Shown here piece by piece: positions 10,418 through 22,502 of a stretch of DNA of 64,000 nucleotides. Below the pieces are notes generated by a model. It had not been told where the DNA came from, made no database searches, and saw only the letters and a list, made by a program, of their open reading frames with translations. How positions within the stretch are numbered: the stretch's first letter is position 1; the number at the start of each line of letters is the position of its first letter. Origin of the DNA: Aldrovandia affinis. Its lineage: Eukaryota > Chordata > Actinopteri > Notacanthiformes > Halosauridae. Both the position numbers and the translations under genes were made by a program. The stretch covers positions 1,965,001 to 2,029,000 of the forward strand of contig JAINUG010000088.1 of assembly GCA_029706075.1 (NCBI GenBank), given 5' to 3'.

Positions 10418-10926
10418 CAGTGGTTCTCAATCTCAGTCCTGGGGGCCCCCTGTGCATGCTGGATTTCATTCCAACCATAATTGCAAACTCTGAATTGTAA
10501 CAAGCTGTTAATTGTTCTTAATTAGACACTTTTAATGCCTATTGAATTATTATTTACCCACTTAAGGCCATATTATCTCAGAAATAGCTATGCATGCCAT
10601 GAACAACAAATGTCCCATATTCATGTCGAACTTTTAATCAATCAGATCATTTAAAGCTCTCGTTTTCTGTTATGTGCTGTATGACACATGATGAACTTTT
10701 TTTACATGATGAACTTTTTTAATTGATCTAATTATACACTGGCAGATAAAATCAGTGGGGTCCTAATTGTTGAAAGTATGGACACCTGGTCACTGAAACT
10801 AAACCATTTGTGGAAAATGAAGAGTTCAATGACAAAGCAAATTATATTCCTCCATTGTGTGATAAAAGTGATAAAACTGAAACAGCATACACAGTGGGTT
10901 CCCAGGACTGAGTTTGAGAGCCACTG
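10418..10926. mobile_element. hAT element, 509 bp, with perfect 8-bp TSD
   Basis: The left end CAGTGGTTCTCAATCTCAGT and the reverse complement of the right end, CAGTGGCTCTCAAACTCAGT, form the terminal inverted repeat, which continues into CCTGGG. The direct repeat GGTTAGAG flanks it at 10410-10417 and 10927-10934. CAGTGGTTCTCAA ends and 8-bp duplications are typical of Charlie-type hAT elements. The AT-rich interior shows no transposase, so it is non-autonomous. Confidence 0.92.
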
Positions 10927-11775
10927 GGTTAGAGCACCGATCTTTCTCCAGTGTCTCATAGATCTCACACTGATTTCACATCTCTCACTGGCCTCTCACA
11001 TAGTATATGAGGTGAAAGATCGGTGAGGGACCAGCGAGAGATAAGCCAGAGATTGATGAGCGTTAAGAGAGAAAAGCCTTATGAAAAAGATGAGTTAGAC
11101 AAAGTCGGAAGAAGGAGAGAGAGGGGCGGAGGGATGTGAAAATAGGAAGAAAACAAGCTAAGGGATATGGGGAATAGAAGAGGAGGAGGCAGCAGAGAGA
11201 GAGAGTGATGAGGCATGACAGGCCAGAGCTGGGAGAGTAGTGTAAAGGCTGCAGGTAAATACAGTCCTGCAGCTGCTCTGGGCAGCTGAGAACAGCTTTA
11301 GGGAAGCAATATGACATAACAAGCAGGCCTCATCATCACCTGGCAATACTGAGGCGGATTAACAAGTAACAAGAGCATGGGGCTGGCATCTGTTACATCC
11401 CAGCAGCCTCATCCATCTAGAGCTAATAAGTTTTAAATGGAGCTGAACGCGGCGCATCTCAAGACACATGCTGGACCACAATATTATCCCTCATCTTGGC
11501 GCCCACTGCAAAACAGGATTGAAAACAAGCAAATTGAAACAATAACAGTTACGAAACATTGGCTTTCCGACCAATTGGAAATCAATCCCCAGTGCAATTA
11601 AGACAGGAGCTATTTCCCAGAAGTTTGACTGTAATTATACCTATTAAAGACATTATTATTCTATTGACTTTGGCCTGGGAACATTGAGCACGAGTCAGGG
11701 GAATTTTGATGCAGTGGAAAAATACAAACCTATAAAACTTTGGTTTTTAGTGGTTATCTGTGAGGTCATCACAGA
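10927..11775. other. Unassigned sequence, purine-rich in the first part
   Basis: 11040-11215 is GA-rich. The remainder is unique-looking non-coding sequence with no splice-bounded open frame I could defend. Confidence 0.4.
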
Positions 11776-12095
11776 GCAATCCTGTTCCAGAGTGATGGCA
11801 CATTAAGGAGCAGTTTGTATCAGCCAGGCCAACAGAGAGCACAGGCAGTGGATGCAGTGGATAGCACTGTCGCCGCACAGCAAGAAGGTCCCATGTTCGA
11901 ATCCCAGGCTGGGGCCTTTCAGTCCTGTCTCAGAGTGATGACACGTTAAGCGGCAGCTTATATCAGACAGGCTAATAGAGAACAGTTCTGTCTTACAATA
12001 ATAATGCTTTAAGGGGCTGCTGGTATCAACCAGAGCAGTTCTGTCTCAGAGTGATGACACGTTAAGAGGCAGCTTCTATCAGCTTGGGGATCCCA
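11776..12095. repeat. Diverged tandem repeat split by a tRNA-SINE-like segment
   Basis: The motif CAGAGTGATGACACGTTAAG followed by GCAGCTTNTATCAG occurs at about 11790 (diverged), 11931 and 12047. A still more diverged unit lies near 11990-12030. Spacing between later units is roughly 55-65 bp. Between the first and second units lies 11838-11921, which carries GTGGATAGCACTGTCGCC (box-A-like) and GTTCGAATCCC (box B), the common head of a fish tRNA-SINE. The SINE therefore appears to have landed in a pre-existing short tandem array. Confidence 0.55.
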
Positions 12096-13389
12096 AAGCA
12101 CTACCCCCATGAGGTGGAAGGTAGGTGCGTGCATCCATCAGTGACCCTCTGCCTCTGCGCTCCTCTGACCTCTCCAGGCCAGACAGATCTGTTGCCCGAG
12201 TCATGCTGCAGCTTCATTAAAACTAACGTTCTAACTACTTCTCAGGTGCCTGTTTCTTCCAACGGCAACTAGATCAATGCTAAATTCCCAAATCCGTACA
12301 GATGATGGCGGCATCCCTCACCCTTGATTTGTTAAACAGCTGCTCGCTGGCACAACCCGAGACAAAAGGCCCTTTTTCCTCAGGTTTAAGTGGCTCTGGC
12401 AAACAATTCCCTCTCTCGCTTTATGGCATTATCTTTTTATTGAACTTCACCATTCGTCCTGTTACGAGCTCTCCCTGCTCCCGAAACTTTCTCCTCAGCC
12501 ATCGTTCCTGAACCTACTGTCATTTTTTCTCTCTTGTAATGGAAAAAATATGTAATGCCCCCCCCGCCGCCTCTCCCTCGACCCCAGACCGATAGTCCAG
12601 CTGATTGTGAATTTCAGTTTAGCTGCAGTCGGTTTAGATGGGGAGGCACAGAGGAGCTTCATCACTGATATCTGGCCGAATGTCCTCATATGATAACCAA
12701 ATAATGTAGTGACAATGGGTAACTAGTGCCCCGTGTGAGGAGGTACTTGGTTCCATTTTTATCTAAATAATTTCAGACTGTTTGAATTAAGAAAAGTAGT
12801 AGTTTATTCACAAACCCTTACACTGTGGTTGAATTTGCAGTTTACCAAACATTACAGCTTATATGCATTTTGCATATAATTAAGCTAAATACAATATTGA
12901 ACTTTCTGATACAATAATCCCTATTAATCTTTAATAGCACTATTGTTAGCCTATTAATAATTATTATATCCTATAATAGTTTAAATGACTAACAATTTTT
13001 TGATCACTATTCAAGACCAATAAGTTGGTAATCTTCATTATTGTCAATTCACTATCCATAGCATAGCCTTGCTGTGCCCCATTGGGTGAGTAATACAATG
13101 TGTCCTATGCCCTGTGAAGTTGTTGTGTATACATCGCATCACTTGCAATTCTAACCCATATCACACATGTCAACCCATGACAAATGCATTCTGTATAATT
13201 TGGGTTTGACAACCCCACGTGTAATTAAACTCTCTGCGCATCGCAACTAGTTAGATAATTGAATCAACAATTCAGTATCTTTCCCACTCCAGTGACAGAG
13301 ATGGAAAACATGGCATGGCTCCAGACTACCTGGAAGCCTTGAATAAACATAGCTATAACAATTGTAGCCATGAAATTTCACAACTAATT
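12096..13389. other. Non-coding sequence
   Basis: 12100-12690 has balanced composition and could hold conserved non-coding sequence. 12720-13000 is AT-rich. No exon identified on either strand. Confidence 0.35.
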
Positions 13390-14117
13390 ATTGGGGAGTG
13401 AAACCAGCTACTCTCCTGGCTGGTTTTGAACCTCTTCAGGCAAGTTAGCATTGCTGCAAATAAAAGTAATGAACAAGCAGCTGAGCTACAAAAGCTTAAA
13501 GTGTTGACCAGTAATATGGTCTCAGAGAACCAGGTTCTCCAAAAGGAGCTCATAGCCACCACTAAGGAAGCTATGGCCCACCAGCATGCAACCGTACGCC
13601 ACCTGGTGGAGTTTCACTCTGCTAGATTGGACTTCACAGCTTGCCAACAAGAGTTAGCCAGGAATGTTACGTGCTAGCTCAAGATAAAAGAAGGACTGAG
13701 CTCAACCTTAGCCACACTGACAGACAGTGCAGAAAGTTAAGCAAGGGCTCGCACAAGCTCAAGCTGACATCAATTGGTGGAAGAGAGAAGCCATTGGTGT
13801 CCAGAAACACAGTGACACTTTCCCTGGTGTGACGCTGACCGTGGACCCTGAAGGGATCAACAGGGACGGGCAGACATCACTTGCACGTGACGCTAAACGG
13901 CAACTTCAAAAGACCGTTAGCCAGTGGGTGACCTAGTACAGTAGTGTTTCACCTCCCCCACTGTAATGCTACATAGAACTAGCAAGCACCTATTGCCCTC
14001 TCTCTTTCTCTTCCCTCCGTTCCCTACAAGGAATGGAGTGGAAAGCTCTGAGGAGAGACAAAACTCACTCTTTGGAGTAATCTCTCTCACAAGCTCTAGT
14101 ACCAGCGGTACCTAACT
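13390..14117 (+). pseudogene. Unrecognised coiled-coil-type ORF remnant
   Basis: A plus-strand reading frame from about 13426 encodes an Ala/Glu/Gln/Lys-rich helix-forming segment (AAELQKLKVLTSNMVSENQ and following). It meets a stop at 13675, then continues in the same style after a short shift (MQKVKQGLAQAQADINWWKR near 13727) to a stop at 13936. No zinc finger, enzyme motif or splice site is seen. It could be the gag or first ORF of an old retroelement, or a processed pseudogene. I do not recognise it. It appears to continue beyond the SINE at 14135. Confidence 0.4.
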
Positions 14118-14134
14118 CTGAGATAAAACTCTTT

Positions 14135-14411
14135 TTTAATTATTTTATTTATTTTATTTTTCCAATTTTACCCTGTTTTTATCCCAATTTGGTAGCTAAT
14201 TACCCGTGTGCTTAGTTAAATCCCCCTTCCCTTATAGTTCGCTGCCGTAGTCCTGTGAGTGTCGGCTTCCCTCCCCCCTCCCTGGGGCGGACAGCCAATT
14301 GCCGCCCCGATGGCACTCCCAACCAAAGCCAACTCTGGCGCGATGGGGAATCGAACCCCGGTCGCCATGGCCATCATCGGACGTTGAAACCACTAGACCA
14401 CGCAGGAAGCC
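14135..14411 (-). mobile_element. tRNA-derived SINE with 17-bp TSD
   Basis: On the minus strand the head reads GCGTGGTCTAGTGGTTTCAA (box A) and then GGGGTTCGATTCCCC (box B), as in a tRNA-derived Pol III promoter. The tail is T-rich on the plus strand (14135-14165), which is the poly-A end of a minus-strand SINE. The direct repeat CTGAGATAAAACTCTTT occurs at 14118-14134 and 14412-14428. The element interrupts an older sequence that reads across the joined target. Confidence 0.88.
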
Positions 14412-14428
14412 CTGAGATAAAACTCTTT

Positions 14429-15699
14429 GAATTGGAAGTTGATGAGTTTACCCCGGCAACCCTGTCAAAAACGGACTGTATCCACCACTGGATCAGTTTT
14501 ATTAGCCACACTTCTCTATTGTTCTGCAAAATAGCAAGTGAACTTCAACACGCACACAAGCTACCATCTATTGAGTCCAAATCCACCAACAAGCTGCAGG
14601 AATGACTCATCTTGCAGCTCATGAGGACAGATGAATCCCTCCCATGGGCAATGGAAAGACATCGCTACGGTTTTGTCACATCGGACACCTGCAAACAACC
14701 CTTCACCAGTGCCAGTAACTCAATCTGACTCAACCAGCCACGAGGACCTACCCACACAGTAAGACTGATACAAATATCCAGGCTAACTAGATTAGTGGAC
14801 TTATGTTTATTGTTTATTTTAAATGTATTCCAGAGTGTATTCATTGTGTTTCGTGTTTTACATATCTGTACCACACAGCTTGCTAGCCAGCTACAGTTAA
14901 CTAGCATCACATAGCTTGAATAGTAGTACCATCTATTAGTAATGTTTCTTTACGACTTTCTTTTAACCGAGATCTCTGCATGCGATCGTATGAACCATTC
15001 CACTAATGTCTAACAGTCCCTAATTGTCACTTGACTACTTAGCTAATCAATAGCTAAATAACTAAATTCGGTTCAGCGCCATGCGCGCATGTAGAGAAAC
15101 ACGTGTGTGTATCCGTGCATGTGCCAATGCGCACACACGCACACACACAAGGGAACGCATCCATTGTTCCCATCCTATATCCGTCCTACCATTACATCAC
15201 ATGCCGGTTTTCCTTTTATTTATCCTCTTTTCACCACCATACATTTAAAATTATTTTAATTTGATACATTTTTTAAATACATTTTGATATTATATATTGA
15301 AATTCATGAGTATAATTAATAGTAAAATATATAATCAGTCTTGGATACCCTTTTACAGGGCCCAACAACCCATTATAAATACATTATTTGGTTATCACAT
15401 GAGGACATATACTGTATGTATATTCCCTTCAGGTGCTTTGATGGGCCTGGGCATTACATGCAAAGCAGTGTACTTTGTGCATGTTAAAATTCCTCCCACT
15501 CAACTTCCTGCTGATTGAGTGGACCTGTTTGAAATGCACGTCGTGCCATTCTGTAGCTGCTTGTGATTGTGAGGTTTACGTTTTACCCATAAAATGTATG
15601 CTGCGTTTCAGATTTGAATAAAAGGCTTGTTATTTTTTTAATGCACTTTCATGATGTTCTTCTTAGTGTAGTGAAGCTTTCTTGAACACACCGAGGTCC
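14429..15699. other. Continuation of the old remnant, then AT-rich sequence
   Basis: 14429-14605 stays open in one plus frame (ELEVDEFTPATLSKTD and onwards), which may be the downstream part of the 13.4-kb remnant. After that the sequence is non-coding, with alternating GTGTGT/CACACA at 15100-15150. Confidence 0.35.
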
Positions 15700-16115
15700 T
15701 TCTGTAATGGTGTCGGGCGCATTTTCCTGGGATGGTTTGGGTGCACTCATAGACTAAGCTAAATGTCTGCACACTGTTTAAATGCTCCAACAAATTGTTT
15801 TATTAGAACAATGTTTTGGATCACAGGTTGGTCTTCTTCAAGTGGGGTGCGCTCATACAAGGCAAGGTCGTTACTTAATGGCACTGAGTGATCATCTTCA
15901 CCCCATGTTAAAGCATTTCTTTCCTGGAGAGAGTGTCTTTCAAGATGACAATGCCCCCATCCACAAAGCATTACTATATTCACCCAATGGTTTGAGGAGT
16001 ATGACTGATGTTATCCATATGTAATGGCCTTCTCAGTCAACAGATATGAACTCAATCGATCATTTGTGAGATATTATGGAGAGCTGAAGAGGGAGGGAAT
16101 TATTGAGCCAATTAA
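15700..16115 (+). pseudogene. Decayed Tc1-like transposase fragment (family A)
   Basis: Shows GTAATGGTGTCGGGCGCATTTTCCTGGGATGG (MVSGAFSWDG-like), LSDHLHPMLKHF and a FQDDNAPIHKA segment with the second catalytic Asp. After that comes a degraded SPDMNSIDHL-like stretch. It is broken by a roughly 100-bp unrelated segment at about 15765-15865 and by many frameshifts. No inverted repeats were found. It matches the transposase halves at 590-1115 and 37806-38333. Confidence 0.75.
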
Positions 16116-17040
16116 ACTGGGGGATGTTTAAGTGGCAAATTGAAAGACCCATGTTAGAAATTTGACCAGGACACACTACTCTTTACCATGGCATCTTTAA
16201 TGAACAAAGTGAGTCAGGACCTCGGCTTACCGTCTCATCCAAAAGACAGAAATCAACTAACTGCATGTACATATATATCTGCATTGTTGTGCACGCAAAG
16301 GTATTCATTAATGTGTGTGTACTAGCATGGATCAGGGGTTGTTTGCCTGCGCAAGTCTGTGTGATATTTTTGCTGTATCCAACTCTTTGTTTTTGCATGT
16401 GCATCAGGATATTTATGTATGTATGTGTGTATGTTAATTTGTCTGTGTGTGCGTGTGAGAGTGAGTGTATGTGTGTGTGTGAATATGTGTATGTGTGAGT
16501 TCAGAGGTGCATGAGTGTGTGGCAGGGTGTTCCTGTTTGTGCAATGAATGAAGACATGAATGTAAGTGGATGAGTAATCTAAGCTTCAGTGTTTGCAGGT
16601 GAGTCAGTCAAGTCTTCTGGAACGCTGACTGAATGAACTTTTTTATTTGGCTGCTTTTTTATTTTGTCTTTCATTACAGTTCTGGCTCCTCGTTAATGAG
16701 GTCAAGGATGTCTGGACGCTCTTGGAAATGAACCCTCATTCTCCTTCTCTGGCGTAATTCTCTTTAGTCATGCAATTGGTAGATGAAGGAGCTCCATTAG
16801 TCTGGAGGAGAGAGGGACACGAGATAGACCCACGGCCCCAGACAGGCCCCTCCTGGGCCTTGTGAGGACCAGGCAGACAGGGACCCCTAATTACAGACTC
16901 TTAATTCACTCTAATTGGGAGGGGTAATCATTAAGCATTGGGCCAGTCAACAGAGCAATGCATTTGTTAGTATTCATTAGCACTGGGAGCTCATGGCAAT
17001 TATCAAACTTCAGATCCTGAAAAATTAAAATGATGCTTTG
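16116..17040. other. TG-rich low complexity, then unassigned unique sequence
   Basis: 16265-16500 is an irregular TGTGTG/TATG tract. 16660-16990 is unique-looking, with TAATTACAGACTCTTAATTC and other TAAT-rich motifs, and could be a regulatory element. No exon is seen. Confidence 0.35.
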
Positions 17041-17160
17041 ATTTATTTATTTATTGATTTATAGTTTCTCATTTTTCATTTTTTCCAAATTTGGTTGGCA
17101 ATTATACCCTCTATTTATCTAAATTCACCCTCCCGCACAAGGTCGGTTATATCCTCCATC
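17041..17160 (-). repeat. SINE-tail-like fragment
   Basis: A TTTA-rich start followed by CCAAATTTGGTTGGCAATTA and ACCCTCTATTTATC resembles the 3' part of the minus-strand SINEs at 14135-14411 and 31080-31454. The tRNA head is absent or unrecognisable. Confidence 0.4.
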
Positions 17161-17471
17161 ATTCTCAACTGGTCTTTATTTTTATAGTCTTTATAGCTAA
17201 CAAAGCCATATTACTTGTGCGTTGGTCTCATCAGTGGTTATTCAAGATATATTTTCAACTGATGGCATGGTCTGGATTCCACCCACACACTGGAACACTG
17301 CCTCAACAGGATGAGCCAGCAACCCCTTGGCATAAGACTTTTTCCCTATAGGTTTGCTTAGGCAACGCTGTCTGAAATAGATGGTAGTTAGCTGTTGTAT
17401 CTTAACTGACATCGACCCTTGGCCTTAAATGGCTCCTATTCTAAATGTGTGCTCCTTTGAATCAATATCTT

Positions 17472-17498
17472 TGTGTGTGTGTGTGTGTGTGTGTGTGT
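17472..17498. repeat. (TG)n microsatellite
   Basis: Uninterrupted TG dinucleotide run. Confidence 0.98.
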
Positions 17499-20365
17499 CA
17501 GACAGCCAATGTGTGCAATATATCTTTTTTTTATACAACAATTGTTATTGTATAATGAACACACTTGGCGAATTGGTTGGTGTTTCATGAGAGAAATTCT
17601 TTAGCACAGAGTCTGATGATGTAGTCATAATCACAAGGGATTTGTTGGCTCTTGCTGCTTTTGGCGTTCATTGATTATGAGTCACTATTCATACGAGGTT
17701 ACATACTAGCAGGCTGAGAGACAAAGCAAAACGAATGACGTCCACTCGATCAAAACAGCTCGGGTTGCTCAGATTTCTCCATCACCGGCACCGCTTCGTC
17801 CTGACTCCCATAGGAGCAAATGCAGGCAGGCATTCTGAGACTGAAGGCTGTGGTGACTGGGGGAGGGGGTGCTGATGAATCACAGTGACCCTCACAAGTT
17901 TCAGAGAAAAGTATCAGTTGTAATTGCACACTGCCATTCAGCAATCCGCCCAAATAAAAACCAAGGCTGAGCATGGGCCTGTGCTGTTGGGAGCTCTTTG
18001 TGCTGCATCCGCCCTGACTCTGACCTCAGAAAACCTCCACAGGGCGACCTGGCAACCACAAATACAGAGACCTTACAGGCCACCTTTTCAGAAAGATGAG
18101 CACATTTTAAAAATAAAAAACCTTAAAACCAGACCAATTAAAATATTTATTTCCCCTCCCACGCGTCTGTCTGGGTGCTGAATGTCAGGGGTTCATGTAC
18201 GTTTGAGGAGCAGGGCTAGCAATTCAATTTTTTGACAATCTTTATTTGATGCAGATGTGTGTGTACAAGCATGGGTAGCAGATTATTTACCTGTGCATGT
18301 TCTTGTGTGATTTTTTTTGCCTTCAGCCAATCAGCTGAGGCAATGACAGAGCTCTGCCAGCAGGGGACAATAACAGCTCTTTGGGAAATCCTTCTACAGA
18401 GGATGTGCAAAGGGGATTGTCCCACCCTGGCCCACAAACAGACCAGAGAAAGGACATAGGGGCACATTGAATCATTTTGCTCTTTGCATTTTCCTTCCAA
18501 ACAGAAGAAAAAGAAAAACTGAAGCATCAACAAAAAAATTATTCAACTTCCCAAATGAAACTCCCAAAAATTAATCTGCCAATTTGGCTCTGGAATGTGT
18601 CCATTGTGATGTGCTGGGTAGCATCCTGTTTGTAAAAGGTGCAATACAAAAATAAAGATGAATTGATTGATAAGCAGAATCTGGATCAGGTGAAATGTTG
18701 CAAGATTTTGTAAGGGTAACAATGCTGGGTGCCTTGATGCAAAATAGGTACAATTAATGCAAACACAAACCCACATGAGCACATGTGCAGCCCTATTGTA
18801 CTCACATAAATGCACCACACACAGACACACATCTACTAGTACCTGGGCTGATTCAAAGAATTGAAACCCATGAATTGTCGGGCACAATCTGCAATCACTT
18901 CACAGTTAGGGTACTACTATTACTGCTAGTTCTACTACTTATATGAGCACTAAAAATGCTACTAATGCCACTGCTACAACAATAACAACATTGACCTTCC
19001 ATGAAACGATGCTGTGTGCTGTACACTTCTGTGTGCTGCCTGGATGATACATGGCAGCCATTTTGTACCAAATAGCTCGACACACATCAGCCGGGGTCAC
19101 AAGGCAGAGAGTCTTCATTTGTCAAAGTACGCACCACAGTACAAAATGTGTCTGTGTGATAAACGCATCATTCCGGATACGGAAAACAATTTCAAGGGGG
19201 CTTGCACTTGGGCTGTTGAGGACAATTCAGGTGTGGTGAGTAATCAAGATGCAAGTGGTGGAATCTACACAGAAGAAGGGGGAAAAATGAACAGACATTT
19301 TAATTAATCTCAGCCGTCCCCATCTCTCTCTGTCTGTGGCGGAAGGTGGTCATTAACTGTGATTAATGACTCATAAAATGAGTGTAAACCCTAAACACTG
19401 CCCTTTCAAGACCACAAATCTGGGTGGAAATTATTTAGGCCCGTAGAGGTGGTTTCATATTATGCCAGTAAAGAGCTTATGAAGCAAGTGGAAGAAAGAC
19501 AGTCACAAGCACTGGCATTCTCTCTCTCTCCTCCTCCCTCTCTCTCTTCCTTTCTCGCTTGTTCTCACTCACAGGATTCAAACTATGCTTTATTGGCATG
19601 CATTCACAATGCAGAGTACTGCCAAAGCATGGTTATAGATAGGAAATAAATGATACAACAACAATAACAGGGACACTAATTTACACATTAGTAGTAGGAC
19701 GATAATAAGATAAAAGGCACTGAGACAAAGCTCTCTCTCTCTCCATCTCACTGCAGCTGTCTGTATACAAACATATATTAACCATTTTCAGCAACAAGTT
19801 CCTTCAGTCCATGAAAGGACATTCACGTAACAGCATTTTGGCCCCTTGGCCTTTTCACAGTTGACCACACTGTTACTCATAGAGGTCTACAAATAGCTCT
19901 GAAAATGGGTCTTACTTTTACAATGAGAACCCGCCCCCCCAAGGAAAATGTTACAATATATGAATAAACATCAAGTGTGACACAGTCTTTCACAGAACTG
20001 TGTTAAATATATGACCATTTTTTCCCTAACTAACTAACTAACTAACTAACTGGAAGAAACCAAAGTTGTAAGTATTCAAAGCTGACTGGGCTTTGCATCT
20101 TATTTGTTTTTAGTGACAATGTGCGCCCAAGATTTATGTTTCTCCTTCAGCTTATTACAGAGTGGCGGCATCGATCCATTATTCACTGTGGCTTTGGCGC
20201 GACACGTTCTTTATGTCCAATTACAGGCTGTCTTATCTATGTGGTGCGCCTGTCTGAGGAAGTGCTGTTTACAGGTAGCTGTTAATAATTGATCCCTTTT
20301 GAATTGGGGTCCTGAACTTCATAGCTCAAGTCTTGCTCTGTGCTGGACACTATCAAAACATCTCA

Positions 20366-20367
<2 letters not shown>
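17499..20367. other. Non-coding sequence with minor repeats
   Basis: 18630-18675 (GCAATACAAAAATAAAGATG then AATTGATTGATAA) looks like the 3' tail of a LINE. 20028-20051 is a (CTAA)n tract. 20104-20300 is unique-looking, with a pyrimidine-rich stretch before an AG and a later CAG/GTAGCT, but the intervening frame resembles no protein I know. No defensible exon. Confidence 0.35.
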
Positions 20368-20370
<3 letters not shown>

Positions 20371-20423
<53 letters not shown>

Positions 20424-20428
20424 AGAAA
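20371..20428. repeat. (GA)n microsatellite
   Basis: Pure GA for about 46 bases, then GAAA-interrupted. Confidence 0.98.
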
Positions 20429-21101
20429 TGGAACACACACTGTTAAAAAACATTACAAAATAAATGTCATACTGTCATGACGGCTTGAGGGGTTTAGTTG
20501 ACTGCTTTGTTTGAGGAGATTATTAATCTATTTTAAACTTCAACCACCTATAGGCAGCTCAATATATGAAAACAATGATTCCAACTCACAGTCAAAAGAG
20601 AGAGACAGACAGAGATATAGATGGGGAGAGAGGTTGTGTTTAATCCATCTTAATTAGGGGTTAGGAGTCAGCCCTTCTGAGAGAAAATGTGATGTTTACA
20701 TAAAATGTGGAGCTGCGATTGGAACACCAGTGAAATGCCATCCGATTGAGCGTCAAAAAAAGATATAACCGAGATAACTGTATCGACTCCACAGGCCTTT
20801 CTGAGGTCAGAGACAGACCTGGAGCAGTTCTGAATGATCCATTCTGGCAAAACAGGCTTCTGCTGCAGCTGCTCGCTCAGCGCTAAAGGTTCACTAAAGA
20901 TGGGGGCTGCTGGGTGGCTCTTCCTGCTAAGGCACTGGGCTCCAGTGTTTGAATGCGCCCCATGGACTGGACTGTGTCGGTGCCGATTATGGCACCCCCG
21001 CCAGAGCGGCATCTAATTAGCCATAGTGTTGCCCAGGGACAGAGAGTTTCAATCAGCAAGTTAGTCCTCATCTCTTCGCACAAGAACGACTCCTCCTGGT
21101 C
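20429..21101. other. Unassigned sequence
   Basis: A minus-strand frame open from 21012 to 20668 has no recognisable domain or splice context. Otherwise nothing is seen. Confidence 0.4.
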
Positions 21102-21365
21102 CAGGGGTCGGCAACCCGTAACACTCAAAGAGCCATTTGGACCCGGTTTCCACGGAAAAGAAAACACTGGGAGCCGCATTTTCTGTCGACGGGGGGTGCT
21201 ACGCGAAAATAATTCTTGCGCCCCTCGGATTTTCTGTCGACGGGGTGGGGGTGCTACGCCAATTCAATTGGATACTTATTATTTATTTTCCCAAACCTCG
21301 CGGAGCCGCAACATAAGGCTGAAAGAGCCGCATGCGGCTCCGGAGCCGCAGGTTGCCGACCCCTG
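21102..21365. mobile_element. Non-autonomous hAT element, 264 bp, with perfect 8-bp TSD
   Basis: Starts CAGGGGTCGGCAACCCGTAA and ends with the reverse complement of CAGGGGTCGGCAACCTGCGG. TCCTGGTC duplicates at 21094-21101 and 21366-21373. The ends and the AAGAGCCGCATGCGGCTC palindrome are typical of a widespread hAT non-autonomous family. The interior holds an imperfect duplication, TTTTCTGTCGACGGGG followed by GTGCTACG, at about 21179 and 21229. No ORF. Confidence 0.92.
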
Positions 21366-21373
21366 TCCTGGTC

Positions 21374-22502
21374 GATCAAGCTCCTGCAGTCCGCCTGAAC
21401 CAGCTGCACATGAGCGTACGCCCTCTGACGAAGCGACTGCACAGCTCAGGTGAATAGATAGCAGCGGATTGAGACCAGTGATGTATGTGCTTGTTTGGAC
21501 ACTGCTGACGACTCTCAATGTTGTTTGGCTGGAGCCCATCATGGCCAAAAGGGCAGAGATAATTCCAGGTTCTGTGGCCAAGTGCAACAAAGCAGCCAAG
21601 TGCTGTGAGCCCTGGGGACAGAGTAACAAGATGCCACTTTCCCCCCTCTCCCCACCCTCGCAATGCGAGCAAAGCAGCTATTCAATATAACTTTATTCAC
21701 CACACAGGGGGCCTTTTAGATCTATGCTTTTAAAAAATACATACATGAATACATACATACAATGCATACATACATGTACACACTGAACATATGTGTACTT
21801 ACACCACATAAAGAACCCTATGAGAAATCTACAGTAGTAATACAGATATGTCCATTGGCACTGTAATGAAATAAATAATAATTATAAAATAGTATTTCAA
21901 ATGAAATATTTAGTTTGTCAAGAGAGCAATTGAACAACTACTGAATTAAATCTCAACTACAAGCTCGTGAACATTTAACAAAAATTTCACAACACTACGG
22001 GAGAGATAACACATCTCTCTGTGAGAACATGCTGTTGTACAAAATAACTTTCATCCACCTTTGTACAGGGAACCAGGTGGACATGACTGCACAAGGAAAG
22101 CCTTTTTATGTCTCTGGTTATTTCATTGTGAATATTAGCTAAATACTTTGTTGTATTGGACCGTCCCCATTGATTTGTTCCTCTTCATCTGACAAATCAC
22201 AATGCCACTGAATTATAGGCTACGTAAAGTATGTCACTGAAAAGTACATTTGTTCTACTTGTAGTAACAGAGCCTGCTACTCCCCCACCTTTCTGAATTA
22301 TGTCATACAAAACCATACAAAATCAGCTAACTGCTGAAAACATGTTAGATCACTGAATATTAATGTAATAGATGCATCAATATTTTACAACAAATACTTG
22401 CATTAAAGCTGTTTTGTCTTTGTTTCAAAAAATATGTGTACTCAGGTACATATATTTTGTGCTCAGATCTGGGGGTAGCAATGATATATAGAATATAGAT
22501 AT
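21374..22502. other. Unassigned AT-rich sequence
   Basis: 21735-21780 is an ATAC-rich simple tract. The rest is AT-rich with no gene or element end found. Confidence 0.4.

Noticed and set aside
20104..20292. Possible exon between a pyrimidine-rich AG and CAG/GTAGCT
   Set aside because: The peptide resembles nothing I recognise and the acceptor tract is weak.
20668..21179. Minus-strand frames of 98-114 codons overlapping the hAT element edge
   Set aside because: They cross a transposon boundary and show no domain.
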